NCBI GenBank assembly: GCA_016703665.1
Contig: JADJBS010000008.1
Span: 1-64,000 of the forward strand
Direction of reading: 5' to 3'
Length of the DNA stretch: 64,000 nt
Source of the DNA: Candidatus Defluviibacillus avedoerensis
Lineage (GTDB): Bacteria; Pseudomonadota; Gammaproteobacteria; Burkholderiales; Burkholderiaceae_C
Shown here: one piece after another, positions 10,333-19,891 of the stretch
Numbering within the stretch: the stretch's first letter is position 1
How the letters are laid out: each line of letters starts with the position of its first letter
Translations under genes and position numbers: made by a program
The notes under the pieces: model-generated
What the model was told of the DNA's origin: nothing
What the model saw: the letters and a program-made list of their open reading frames with translations, nothing else
Database searches by the model: none

Positions 10333-11421
10333 TGCTGGACATCGAGGAGGCCGACAGAGCCGACTTTCGGGCGCACGCCTTTGAGGACCTGACTTCGATA
10401 CTGCAAGATAAGCTTGGTTTCCGCACGAAGCGACAAGAACCCGGCACACACCAGTTACAAATTCCCGGCATCGCGACCTATCCGTCCATCTACGTTATCT
10501 GCGGACCGAGCTGCGCTGGCAAGTCCACGACAGCTCGCTGGATGAGTGAGCGATATAAATTGCTTCACATTGAAGCAAGCGACTTCATGTACAAGGCATT
10601 TTGGGAGCGTCATGGCCCGGGTTCGGTTGTGCGCATAGGCGACTTTGCTGAGGCTGCGCTCCAAACGCAACCGAGCATTGTGGCGCAGCCCATTGCCAGA
10701 TTTCTTCATGAGATCGCGGTCTCCAGGCGCAGTCGTGACGGGGTTCCGCTCAACCAAAGAAGTGGAGATATTTCAACAAGAGTTAGGGGGCGGCGCCGAG
10801 GTTGCGCTCATATACCTGAACGCTTCGGCTCCGATCCGACTTTGCCGCGCGATCGACCGTGGCCGCGATGACGTTACTCCGGAGAAATTCGCGAAGCGTG
10901 ACGCACAGGAGATCCGCATGGGCTTGCCAGACATTGCCGGGCTGCCGAACGTCGTGCTGCAAGCCAATGAGGGCAGTCAGCAAGAACTCTTTGGCGCTAT
11001 CAGTACTCGGTATCGGAAAGCACTGAAAGTCTATACATCCGATAGAGAGCGGCGTGCGCAACGGCTGAAACCACTCCGATTTCAACTTGAAGGACTGATT
11101 CTTCGGACATTGCTTGCCGAGCAGTCAACGGAAAAATGGCTCACCACGACTGAAATTGCTGCGGCACTAAATCGACGTTTCAACGAGGCCAAGTCCAAGA
11201 ACAATGTCAGTCGGTACTTCAACCAGGAGTTCCATTCGTATTACGAGCTACGTTTCCGCGAGCGAGATGGCAAACAGATTGGCGTCCTCGAGTATCAGTT
11301 GTCAGCCACTGGTCTCAGTCGCGCGATGCAATTGCATGCTGAACTGGTAGTCAGTCGGCCCCGTAGACGCGGAACCGAACGCGCCGAACATGCACAGTTA
11401 TCACTTATGCTACCTCCATAA
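10333..11421 (+). pseudogene. P-loop NTPase/kinase-like protein with C-terminal winged helix, 5'-truncated by the IS and frameshifted
   Basis: Coding sequence starts abruptly at the right IS border without its own start region. It continues LDIEEADRADFRAHAF into a nucleoside-kinase-like Walker A, CGPSCAGKST, near 10510. One extra base near 10722 shifts the frame; the continuation (GAVVTGFRSTKEVE, later YLNASAPIRL) fits the second half of an AAA_33/adenylate-kinase-like fold. The last 110 residues (LTTTEIAAALNRRF, then NVSRYFNQEF) look like a winged-helix domain. The missing N-terminus leaves the function open; zeta-toxin-like or nucleotide-metabolising roles are only possibilities. Confidence 0.55.
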
Positions 11422-11652
11422 GAGTCTTGATCACCGGACGACGAACCGACAGTAGTGGCTCGTGTATTCTGGCCGGACTAGCTAAGCAAATTTTTTCCCG
11501 TGAAAATGGTCTGATAGCAAGCCGGATTTGGGAATGTCGACTTATCTGGCCAAGAGACGAGCCGAAACCGAGCGTTCAGGGATGAATCAATCCCAAAAAC
11601 GGCAAAAGTTTGCCTTCAGAACGGCAAAACTTTGCTACCGCCTACAGCAAGC

Positions 11653-14268
11653 TCAAACGTCAATATTCCCCGCCCGAAGCGCGTTGGTTTCAATAAAGTC
11701 TCGACGTGGTTCCACTTCGTCGCCCATCAGCATGGTGAACACGCGGTCGGCTTCGATGGCGTCGTCGATCTGCACGCGCAGCAGGCGGCGGACGGTCGGG
11801 TCCATGGTGGTTTCCCACAGCTGGGCGGGGTTCATTTCGCCCAGACCTTTGTAGCGCTGGCGGGCGGTGGTGCGCTCAGCTTCGGTGATCAGCCAGCGCA
11901 TGGCCTGGCGGAAGTCGCCGACTTTTTCTTCCTTCTGGCGCTCGCCTTCACCGCGCATCACGCGGGCACCTTCGGCCAGCAGGCCACGGAAGGTGTTGGC
12001 AGCCTCGGCCAGGGCGGCGTAGTCGGCGCCGTGCACAAAGTCTTGGGTCAGCACGCTGCTCTTCAGGTTGCCATGGTGGTGGCGGCTGATGCGCAGGATG
12101 GGCTTGTCGGTGCGCACGTCAAATTCGCCGGCCACTTCGGCGCTGCTGCCCAACAGACGTAACTGGGCTTGCAGGGCGACGGCGGATTTCTCGGCTTCTT
12201 CCACGTTGTCCAGGTTCAGGGCAACGCCGTCGGCAATGGCACGCAGGGCTTCGGCGTCCATGAAGTTGCCCAGGCGGGCGATGACACTTTCGGCCACCTG
12301 GTGCTTGCGCGCCAGTTCAGACAGGGTGTCGCCGCTGAGGGTGGAGCCGTTGGGGCCGCCGGTGAACACGCTGGCGTCTTTGAGGGCAATGCGCAGCAAG
12401 AAGCCATCGAGTGCGCTGGCGTCTTTCAGGTATAGCTCTTCTTTGCCAGCCTTGACCTTGTACAGCGGGGGCTGGGCAATGTAGATGTGGCCGCGCTCGA
12501 CCAGCTCGGTCATCTGGCGGTAGAAGAAGGTCAGCAGCAGGGTGCGGATGTGGGCGCCGTCAACGTCGGCGTCGGTCATGATGATGATGCGGTGGTAGCG
12601 CAGCTTGCTCACGTCAAAGTCATCGGTGCCGCTCTTGCCGTCCAGGCCTGCAGTCTTGCCAATGCCGGTGCCCAGAGCGGTGATCAGCGTCAAGATTTCG
12701 TTGCTGGTCAGCAGCTTTTCGTAGCGGGCTTTTTCCACGTTCAGGATCTTGCCGCGCAGGGGCAGGATGGCCTGGAACTTACGGTCGCGGCCCTGCTTGG
12801 CAGAGCCGCCGGCGGAGTCACCCTCGACGATGTAGATTTCGCACATCGCGGGGTCTTTTTCCTGGCAGTCTGCCAGTTTGCCTGGCAGGCCCATGCCGTC
12901 CAGCACGCCTTTACGACGTGTCATTTCACGGGCCTTGCGGGCCGCTTCGCGGGCACGGGCGGCGTCGATGATCTTGCCGACAATGATCTTGGCGTCGTTG
13001 GGGCGCTCTTGCAGGTAGTCGGTCAGCTTGTTGGCCACCACGTCTTCCACCGGGGCGCGCACTTCGCTGGAAACGAGCTTGTCCTTGGTCTGGCTGGAGA
13101 ACTTGGGCTCGGGCACCTTGACGCTCACGACGCAGGCCAGGCCTTCGCGCATGTCGTCGCCTGTCACCTCTACCTTGGCCTTTTTGGCGGCTTCGCTCTC
13201 GTCGATGTATTTGTTGATGACGCGGGTCATCGCGGCGCGCAAGCCGGTAAGGTGAGTGCCGCCATCACGCTGGGGGATGTTGTTGGTGAAGCAGAGCACG
13301 TTTTCGTTGTAGCCGCTGTTCCACTGCATGGCCACTTCCACGCCAATGTGGGTGCCAGCAATGCCGCCGTAGGTTTCGGCGGGGCGGTCGCCCAAAGCGT
13401 AAAACACGTTGGGGTGCAGGACCTGCTTGCCTTTGTTGATGAAGTCCACAAAGCCCTTGACGCCGCCCGCGCCAGAGAAGTCGTCTTCTTTGCCGGTGCG
13501 CTCGTCTTTGAGGCGAATGCGCACGCCGTTGTTCAGGAAGGACAGCTCACGCAGTCGCTTGGCCAGGATCTCGTAATGGAAATCGTTGTTTTGCGTGAAG
13601 ATGTCTGTGTCGGGCAGAAAGTGCACCTCGGTGCCGCGCTTGTCGGTGTTGCCGGTCACGCGCATGGGCGAGACTTCAACGCCGTCTACCACCTCGACCA
13701 GGCGGTTTTGCACAAAGCCTTTGGCAAACTCAATCTGGTGTACCTTGCCTTCGCGGCGAACGATCAGGCGCAGCCACTTGGACAACGCGTTCACGCATGA
13801 CACACCGACGCCGTGCAGACCACCAGACACCTTGTAGCTGTTCTGGTTGAACTTGCCCCCAGCGTGCAGTTCGGTCAGGGCGATTTCAGCCGCCGAGCGC
13901 TTGGGCTCGTGCTTGTCGTCCATCTTGACGCCGGTCGGGATGCCGCGGCCGTTGTCGGTGACGCTCATCGAGTTGTCGGTGTGGATGGTGACGACGATGT
14001 CGTCGCAGTGGCCTGCCAGGGCTTCGTCAATGGAGTTGTCCACGACCTCAAACACCAGGTGGTGCAGGCCGGTGCCGTCGGAGGTGTCGCCGATGTACAT
14101 GCCGGGGCGCTTGCGCACGGCTTCGAGGCCCTCAAGAATCTGGATGGAGCCTTCACCATAGGCTTCGGACGCACCCACCTGGTGGGCGTCAATCTTGGGC
14201 TGGGCGCTGGTGTTTTCTGAAGGTTCAGGCACTTGGGGCTGGGGCTGAGCTTGATTTTCTTCGGACAT
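11653..14268 (-). CDS. gyrB: DNA gyrase subunit B
   Basis: The ATPase subunit of the type II topoisomerase that introduces negative supercoils. The 871-residue protein has a GHKL ATPase domain (DNGRGIP, GGLHGVGVS), a transducer domain and a TOPRIM domain (EIYIVEGDSAGGSA near residue 465, then MTDADVDGAHI). The C-terminal gyrase B signature QRYKGLGEMNP is present. I chose ATG 14268 (MSEENQ) over the longer frame from 14316 because conserved homology starts shortly after it; no strong Shine-Dalgarno sequence helps. It is the last gene of the dnaA-dnaN-gyrB order and is intact. Confidence 0.97.
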   Translation of the reverse strand: MSEENQAQPQPQVPEPSENTSAQPKIDAHQVGASEAYGEGSIQILEGLEAVRKRPGMYIGDTSDGTGLHHLVFEVVDNSIDEALAGHCDDIVVTIHTDNSMSVTDNGRGIPTGVKMDDKHEPKRSAAEIALTELHAGGKFNQNSYKVSGGLHGVGVSCVNALSKWLRLIVRREGKVHQIEFAKGFVQNRLVEVVDGVEVSPMRVTGNTDKRGTEVHFLPDTDIFTQNNDFHYEILAKRLRELSFLNNGVRIRLKDERTGKEDDFSGAGGVKGFVDFINKGKQVLHPNVFYALGDRPAETYGGIAGTHIGVEVAMQWNSGYNENVLCFTNNIPQRDGGTHLTGLRAAMTRVINKYIDESEAAKKAKVEVTGDDMREGLACVVSVKVPEPKFSSQTKDKLVSSEVRAPVEDVVANKLTDYLQERPNDAKIIVGKIIDAARAREAARKAREMTRRKGVLDGMGLPGKLADCQEKDPAMCEIYIVEGDSAGGSAKQGRDRKFQAILPLRGKILNVEKARYEKLLTSNEILTLITALGTGIGKTAGLDGKSGTDDFDVSKLRYHRIIIMTDADVDGAHIRTLLLTFFYRQMTELVERGHIYIAQPPLYKVKAGKEELYLKDASALDGFLLRIALKDASVFTGGPNGSTLSGDTLSELARKHQVAESVIARLGNFMDAEALRAIADGVALNLDNVEEAEKSAVALQAQLRLLGSSAEVAGEFDVRTDKPILRISRHHHGNLKSSVLTQDFVHGADYAALAEAANTFRGLLAEGARVMRGEGERQKEEKVGDFRQAMRWLITEAERTTARQRYKGLGEMNPAQLWETTMDPTVRRLLRVQIDDAIEADRVFTMLMGDEVEPRRDFIETNALRAGNIDV

Positions 14269-14355
14269 AGGGGCTGGACTCACCAAAGACAAAACCCGCA
14301 CGGTGGCGCGGGTCAAAGGAAAAACAGGCAGCGCATCAGATTCACTGAGGCGCCT

Positions 14356-15483
14356 TTAAATGCGCATGGGCATCACGACGTACTTGAAGTTGGCGTCATC
14401 AGGTACGGTGAAGAGAGCGGAACTGTTGGAATCCGACAGCTCCAGTTTGACCATGTCTTGCTGCATGTTTTGTAGCACGTCAATCAGGTAGGTCACGTTG
14501 AAACCGATCTCGATGCTGTCACCAGCGTAGTCGATGTCGAGCTCATCGGTGGCTTCTTCCTGCTCGGCGTTGTTACTGGCCACACGCAGGGTGCCGGGGT
14601 CGATGTTGAGCTTGACGCCCTTGAACTTTTCGCTGGTCAAAATTGCGGTGCGCTGCAGGCTGGCCAGCAGGGCGGCGCGGCCGAGGATGATGGCGTTTTT
14701 GTGGTTGCGTGGGATCACGCGGTTGTAATCGGGGAACTTGCCCTCGACCAGCTTGGTAACGAATTCCATGCCGCCAAAAGTGAACTTGGCCTGGTTGTTG
14801 GCAAACTGCATGTCGATTTGCGGAGCGGCGTTGTCACCGCTGGGGCTGGCGTCGCTCAGCAGGCGTTGCAGTTCCAGCACTGTCTTGCGCGGCAGGATGA
14901 CTTCTTGCTTGGGCACTTCGACTTCCAGCGTGGCGCTGCAATAGGCCAGACGGTGACCGTCGGTCGCGACCAGACTCAGTTGCTTGCCTTCGGCCACAAA
15001 CAAAATGCCGTTCAGGTAATAGCGGATGTCATGCACGGCCATGGCAAAGGCCACCTGGTTCAGCAGGCTTTTCAATGTCTTCTGCGGTACGCTGAACACA
15101 GGGCCAAAGCTGGCAGATTCCTGCACCAGGGGGAAGTCTTCGGCAGGCAGGCTTTGCAGCGTGAAACGGCTTTTGCCGCCTTTGAGGATCAGTTTGCCCT
15201 GGGCGGATTCGAGGCTGACTGTCTGGTCGCTGGGCATGCTGCGCAGGATGTCAATCAGCTTGCGTGCACCGATGGTGGTGGTGAATGCGCCGTCGTCGCC
15301 ACCGAGTTCAGCACCAGCGCGAATCTGGATCTCCAGGTCGCTGGTGGTGAGTTGGATGTTTCCACCCGTCTTGCGCAGCAGCACGTTGGCCAGGATCGGC
15401 AAGGTATGGCGGCGCTCCACAATGCCGGAGACGGATTGCAAAACTGACAGGAATTTCTCTTGCGTTGCCTTCAGGACGATCAT
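14356..15483 (-). CDS. dnaN: DNA polymerase III beta subunit (sliding clamp)
   Basis: An intact 375-residue clamp of normal family length. It starts MIVLKATQEKFL and ends with the conserved clamp C-terminus YVVMPMRI. The dimeric ring tethers polymerase III to DNA and also binds Hda, ligase and mismatch-repair proteins. It lies 131 bases downstream of dnaA and 87 bases upstream of the gyrB start, the common betaproteobacterial order. Confidence 0.98.
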   Translation of the reverse strand: MIVLKATQEKFLSVLQSVSGIVERRHTLPILANVLLRKTGGNIQLTTSDLEIQIRAGAELGGDDGAFTTTIGARKLIDILRSMPSDQTVSLESAQGKLILKGGKSRFTLQSLPAEDFPLVQESASFGPVFSVPQKTLKSLLNQVAFAMAVHDIRYYLNGILFVAEGKQLSLVATDGHRLAYCSATLEVEVPKQEVILPRKTVLELQRLLSDASPSGDNAAPQIDMQFANNQAKFTFGGMEFVTKLVEGKFPDYNRVIPRNHKNAIILGRAALLASLQRTAILTSEKFKGVKLNIDPGTLRVASNNAEQEEATDELDIDYAGDSIEIGFNVTYLIDVLQNMQQDMVKLELSDSNSSALFTVPDDANFKYVVMPMRI

Positions 15484-15614
15484 GTCAACCTCTTCAATTG
15501 CGTATTTTTAGATTCAGCCGTGCCGTAGCGAGTTTGTCTGCATGGCCGCTGCGGGGCCGGGTTTGCCAGCCTCAATTGTCCACTTTTGTGCATAGGGTTC
15601 GCCATCGACAACCG

Positions 15615-17051
15615 TTAACCTTTCAGGGTTTGCTCAAGCACATGCAGTTGCTGGTTCAGCTCGGTCATCTGCTGACGCTCAGCCGCCATCTTGCGCACTG
15701 CATGCAGCACGGTGGTGTGGTCGCGTCCGCCGAACAATTCTCCGATTTCCGGAAGACTTTTTTGTGTCAGTTCTTTGGCCAGGTACATGGCGATCTGGCG
15801 TGGGCGGGCAATGCTGGCCGGGCGCTTCTTGCTGTACATGTCGGCGACCTTGATCTTGTAATAGTCGGCCACCGTCTTCTGGATGTTTTCAACCGTGATT
15901 TGGCGGTTCTGGATGCTTAACAGGTCACGCAGAGCGTCGCGAGCGAGCTGAATCGACACTTCTTTTTGGTTGAAGCGTGAGTAGGCGAGGATCTTGCGTA
16001 GCGCGCCCTCTAGCTCACGAACGTTGGATCGCACGTTTTTGGCAACGAAGAAGGCAACTTCTTCGGGCATCTCGGCGCCTTCTGTGCGGGACTTGCTCAG
16101 CAAAATTGCCACACGCATTTCCAGCTCGGGCGGCTCGATGGCGACGGTCAGGCCGGAATCAAACCGCGAAACCAGTCGCTCGTGGATGTCTGCCAGGCCC
16201 TTGGGATAGGTGTCGCTGGTCATCACGATGTGGCTCTTCTTGGCCAGCAACGCCTCGAAGGCGTTGAAAAATTCTTCCTGAGTGCGGTCTTTGTTCGCAA
16301 AGAACTGCACATCGTCAATCAGCAACAAATCTAGCGAGTGATAACGCTCTTTGAACTCGTCAAATTTCTTGCCTTGGTAGGCTTTAACCACATCCGACAC
16401 AAATTGTTCGGCATGGATGTAGAGAACTTTGCTCGCAGGTGCATCGGCCAGCATCTTGTTGCCGATGGCATGCATCAAATGTGTCTTGCCCAAACCGACC
16501 CCGCCGTAGATGAACAGTGGGTTGTACATCTGTCCCGGCATCCCGGCCACATGCATGGCGGCGGCGCGTGCCATGCGGTTGGCCGTGCCTTCGACCAGGG
16601 CGTCAAAAGTGAGCGCGCTGTTGATGCGGTTCTTGAGCGCTGCGCTGGCGGTGGTGTCCGCGAGAGCGATCGCTTCTGAATTCGAAAAAGTTTCGATATT
16701 CTGTGGGGAAAACGACGTTCTGGTGGGTGTATTTCTGGGAGCAAGCGCTAACTCAAGTGCAATGGGTGTACCGTAAAGCTTTTCAAGTAGTTGGCTGATA
16801 CGGGCACTGTACTGGGCACGGATCCAGTCCAGTTTAAAGCGGTTGGCGACAAAAATGGTCAAGCGCGAAAAGTCGTCAGAGACCTCAGCGATCAGGGGTT
16901 TGATCCAGGTGTTGAACTGCTGTTCAGGCAGTTCTTGCGCCAGCAATTCGATGCAACTTTGCCACAGGCTTTGACCCAGGCTGGTGTGGGTGGCAGCGCC
17001 GGAGGGCGTGCCTGCTTCACCGGGGGATTCGAAAAATTGCCCTTCTGACAT
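15615..17051 (-). CDS. dnaA: Chromosomal replication initiator DnaA
   Basis: A 478-residue AAA+ initiator. Domain I covers about residues 20-95 (ELLAQELPEQQFNTWI) and a variable domain II follows. The ATPase carries Walker A GGVGLGKTH near residue 183 and Walker B LLLIDDVQF. Domain IV carries the DnaA-box-binding signature GGRDHTTVLHA. The gene points away from the adjacent origin-like gap and is intact. Confidence 0.98.
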   Translation of the reverse strand: MSEGQFFESPGEAGTPSGAATHTSLGQSLWQSCIELLAQELPEQQFNTWIKPLIAEVSDDFSRLTIFVANRFKLDWIRAQYSARISQLLEKLYGTPIALELALAPRNTPTRTSFSPQNIETFSNSEAIALADTTASAALKNRINSALTFDALVEGTANRMARAAAMHVAGMPGQMYNPLFIYGGVGLGKTHLMHAIGNKMLADAPASKVLYIHAEQFVSDVVKAYQGKKFDEFKERYHSLDLLLIDDVQFFANKDRTQEEFFNAFEALLAKKSHIVMTSDTYPKGLADIHERLVSRFDSGLTVAIEPPELEMRVAILLSKSRTEGAEMPEEVAFFVAKNVRSNVRELEGALRKILAYSRFNQKEVSIQLARDALRDLLSIQNRQITVENIQKTVADYYKIKVADMYSKKRPASIARPRQIAMYLAKELTQKSLPEIGELFGGRDHTTVLHAVRKMAAERQQMTELNQQLHVLEQTLKG

Positions 17052-17276
17052 AGGTGGTGTTATTGTGGATATGTAGGGTTCAAAAGGACGGTGGATTGTA
17101 GTTTATCAATGGCTTATCCACATTTTCTGGCCCAAGTATTAAAGGAGACCCCAGGGCAAAAGGCAGGCGGGCTACTTTAGTTCAAGTCTTGCAAGATCAT
17201 TTACGCCTTAAGTCTTGTTATTTATTGAAAAAATTGCGATAATGCTGAGTTTTCCCCATTTCCGGACTCATTCAAA
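17052..17276. other. dnaA-rpmH intergenic region, candidate replication origin
   Basis: The gap contains one consensus DnaA box TTATCCACA at 17114-17122 and a one-mismatch box in the opposite orientation (TGTGGATAT, 17064-17072). AT-rich sequence lies toward rpmH. The location between divergent dnaA and rpmH is where many proteobacteria keep oriC or the dnaA autoregulatory region. Two boxes are few, so the full origin may extend elsewhere. Confidence 0.5.
17215..17243 (+). promoter_or_regulatory. Sigma-70-type promoter of rpmH-rnpA
   Basis: TTGTTA at 17215-17220 and GATAAT at 17238-17243 are separated by 17 bases and lie about 35 bases before the rpmH start codon. Confidence 0.55.
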
Positions 17277-17411
17277 ATGAAGCGTACATACCAGCCCTCC
17301 AAGATTCGCCGCGCACGCACTCACGGCTTTCTCGTTCGCATGAAGACCCGTGGTGGTCGTGCTGTGATCAACGCACGTCGCGCCAAGGGCCGCAAGCGCC
17401 TGGCCGTCTAA
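17277..17411 (+). CDS. rpmH: 50S ribosomal protein L34
   Basis: A 44-codon gene starting MKRTYQPSKIRRARTHGF and ending GRKRLAV, the canonical length and sequence of bacterial L34, a small basic protein of the large subunit that contacts 23S rRNA. It is first in the rightward rpmH-rnpA-yidD-yidC-mnmE run and divergent from dnaA. Confidence 0.97.
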   Translation: MKRTYQPSKIRRARTHGFLVRMKTRGGRAVINARRAKGRKRLAV

Positions 17412-17529
17412 GGTCGGGCTGACGGGTTCAGCTTAAGCGTCGGGAATGCATCTGTTCAACCGTGCACCAGAACACCTGCTGTGCGTTTGATTTGCTCCCA
17501 CAGACTGATAACGGTTCAGGTCGCCCTTT

Positions 17530-17928
17530 GTGCAGAGGCTGAAAACGCGCGCCCAGTTTCAGGCTGTGCTGGCCGGTGGCACACTGGCACGCACCCATCA
17601 TTTCGCATTGCATCGTGTGGCCTTGGATTGCGCAGGGGAGTCTCTGTTCCCCATGGTTGACACTTGGCTCGGCGCCATGGTGCCCAAGCGTTGGGCCAAA
17701 CGCGCGGTGACCCGTAATGCCATCAAGCGACAAATTTACGCTGTGAGCGCCATTTCACCCCTATTGCCGCAAGCCCATGTGGTCAGGCTGAGGGCAACTT
17801 TTGACCGCAAGCAATTTATCAGCGCAACATCCGATGTATTGAAGACAGCTGTGCGTGAAGAACTGATCAAGCTATTCAAGCGTGCTGAAGAGGCTTCGAT
17901 CCATTCAAATCTCAAGGCCGTGGCATGA
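17530..17928 (+). CDS. rnpA: Ribonuclease P protein component
   Basis: A 132-residue basic protein that assists the RNase P RNA in 5' processing of tRNA precursors. The family signature is in KRWAKRAVTRNAIKRQI, and LKTRAQFQAVL is the usual N-terminus. The start is GTG at 17530. The last four bases overlap the yidD start (ATGA), implying coupled translation. Confidence 0.95.
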   Translation: MQRLKTRAQFQAVLAGGTLARTHHFALHRVALDCAGESLFPMVDTWLGAMVPKRWAKRAVTRNAIKRQIYAVSAISPLLPQAHVVRLRATFDRKQFISATSDVLKTAVREELIKLFKRAEEASIHSNLKAVA

Positions 17929-18167
17929 TGCGCAGCCTGCTGATCGGATTGGTCAAAGGCTATCGCCTGTTTTTGAGCCCTTGGCTTGGTGCATCCTGCC
18001 GCTTTGAGCCCACCTGCTCGGTGTATTCCTTGCAAGCCCTGGAGCGCCATGGTGCAGCGGGCGGAAGCTACCTGACTTTGCGTCGTATCGTGCGCTGCAA
18101 TCCGTGGTGTACCGGTGGACACGACCCCGTGCCCGCCACCCTTTTCTCATTCAAGTCATCTTCATGA
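17925..18167 (+). CDS. yidD: Membrane protein insertion efficiency factor YidD
   Basis: An 80-residue protein with the conserved core CRFEPTCSVYSLQALERHG and RCNPW, and an amphipathic N-terminus (GLVKGYRLFLSPWLG). YidD lies at the inner membrane and aids YidC-dependent insertion. It overlaps both rnpA and yidC by four bases, a tightly coupled arrangement. Confidence 0.95.
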   Translation: MMRSLLIGLVKGYRLFLSPWLGASCRFEPTCSVYSLQALERHGAAGGSYLTLRRIVRCNPWCTGGHDPVPATLFSFKSSS

Positions 18168-19891
18168 ACGATATCCGCCGCACCATTCTGTGGGTGATTT
18201 TTGGTTTTTCCATGGTCCTGCTGTGGGATCAATGGCAGGTTTATAACGGCCAGAAAGCCACCTTTTTCCCGAGTCCTGCAACCAAGCAGGCGGTTGCCAG
18301 CGCACCCAGTGCGGTGCCGTCGGCTAGCGCTAGCTCTTCAGCTGTGCCGGTGGCCAGCGGGAATGCAGCCCCACCCGTTGCCGGGACGCCTCCGACAGGG
18401 AGTGCACAAAACGTTGCCGCAGCCAAGCGTGAACGTGTAGTGGTAACGACTGACGTTTTGAAGCTGAGTTTCGACACCGACGGTGCCACCGTTGCGCGTG
18501 CTGAATTGCTTCGCCACGCTGACATGCATACCAAGGGAAGCAATTTCATGCTTCTGGATGAGTCGTCTGACAGGGTCTATATGGCACAAACAGGCCTGAT
18601 TGGAGCGCCAGCAGGGGCGGAACAGTTTCCGACCCACAAAACGCCCATGAAGCTGGTGTCCACGGATCGCAAGCTCAAAGATGATGCCAGCGAGTTGATC
18701 GTGAAGTTTGAATCTGAAGCACAGGGTGGTGTCAAGCTGATCAAGAGCTTTATTCTGAAACGCGGTGAATACGCCATATCCGTGAAGCACGAAATCTCCA
18801 ACACGGGCGCAGCCGCAGTGACCCCGCAGCTTTATTTACAGCTCGTGCGCGACGGCAACAAGCCCGAGGGGGAAGCATCTTTTTATTCCACGTTTACCGG
18901 CGCTGCGGTTTACACGAACGAGAAGAAGTACCAAAAGGTATAGTTCTCTGACATGGAGAAAAACAAGATCGATATTGAGAAATCCAGTAACGATGGCTAC
19001 GTGGCCATGGTTCAACATTACTTTGCCAGTGCCTGGGTGCTGGGAAAACCAGGTGAATCCATCCCACGTGACCTGTTTATGCGAAAGGTAGACAACAACC
19101 TATATGCCGTGGGCATGATCTCTGGTTTGGGCAGCGTGGAGCCTGGCGCGACCAAGGCCGTGGATGCGTTGCTGTATGCCGGCCCTCAGGAAGAAGACAA
19201 GCTTGAAGCCATCGCACCGGGCCTGGAGTTGGTCAAAGACTATGGTTGGCTGACCATCCTGGCCAAACCGCTGTACTGGCTATTGAACCAATTGCACAGC
19301 ATGATCGGCAACTGGGGTTGGTCCATTATGGCGCTGGTGGTGCTAATCAAGATTGCCTTCTACTGGTTGACTGCGAAGGGTTACCAGAGCATGGCCAAGA
19401 TGAAAGCCATCAACCCCAAGATCATGGAAATGCGTGAGCGTCTGAAGGACAAACCGCAGGAAATGCAGCAGGAAATGATGCGCATCTACCGTGAGGAAAA
19501 GGTCAACCCCATGGGGGGCTGTTTCCCGATGTTGATCCAGATTCCGGTATTCATTGCTTTGTACTGGGTGCTGCTGTCCACCGTTGAAATGCGCAACGCG
19601 CCTTGGGCTGGCTGGATCCATGATCTTGCTGCACCTGATCCGTTCTACATCCTGCCCCTGGTGATGACCCTAACCACGTTGTTGCAGACCGCGTTGAACC
19701 CTGCGCCGCCAGATCCGATTCAGGCCAAGATGATGTGGTTCATGCCGCTGGCGTTCAGCGTGATGTTCTTCTTCTTCCCCTCTGGGCTGGTGCTGTACTG
19801 GATCACCAACAACGTGTTGTCCATTGCCCAGCAATGGCTTATCAACACCCGCATGGGCGTGCCGCCCCAGTTCAATTTGCCCAAGTTCTGA
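18164..19891 (+). CDS. yidC: Membrane protein insertase YidC, interrupted by an in-frame TAG
   Basis: From ATG 18164 the frame gives an N-terminal membrane anchor, an Ala/Ser-rich linker, the periplasmic beta-domain and, after about residue 350, the five-helix insertase core with MGGCFPMLIQIPVFIALY. Codon 260 (18941-18943) is TAG in the motif KKYQKV-stop-FSD, where relatives normally have Glu. Both halves are otherwise intact and in the same frame, 575 codons in total. YidC is essential, so a G-to-T sequence error (GAG to TAG) is the simplest explanation; a nonsense mutation with suppression would be the alternative. The 3' end touches the mnmE start region. Confidence 0.9.

Noticed and set aside
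12487..13800. Long open frame (437 codons) on the plus strand opposite gyrB
   Set aside because: It is the antisense shadow of a conserved high-GC gene; composition is His/Val/Gly-rich with no recognisable domain.
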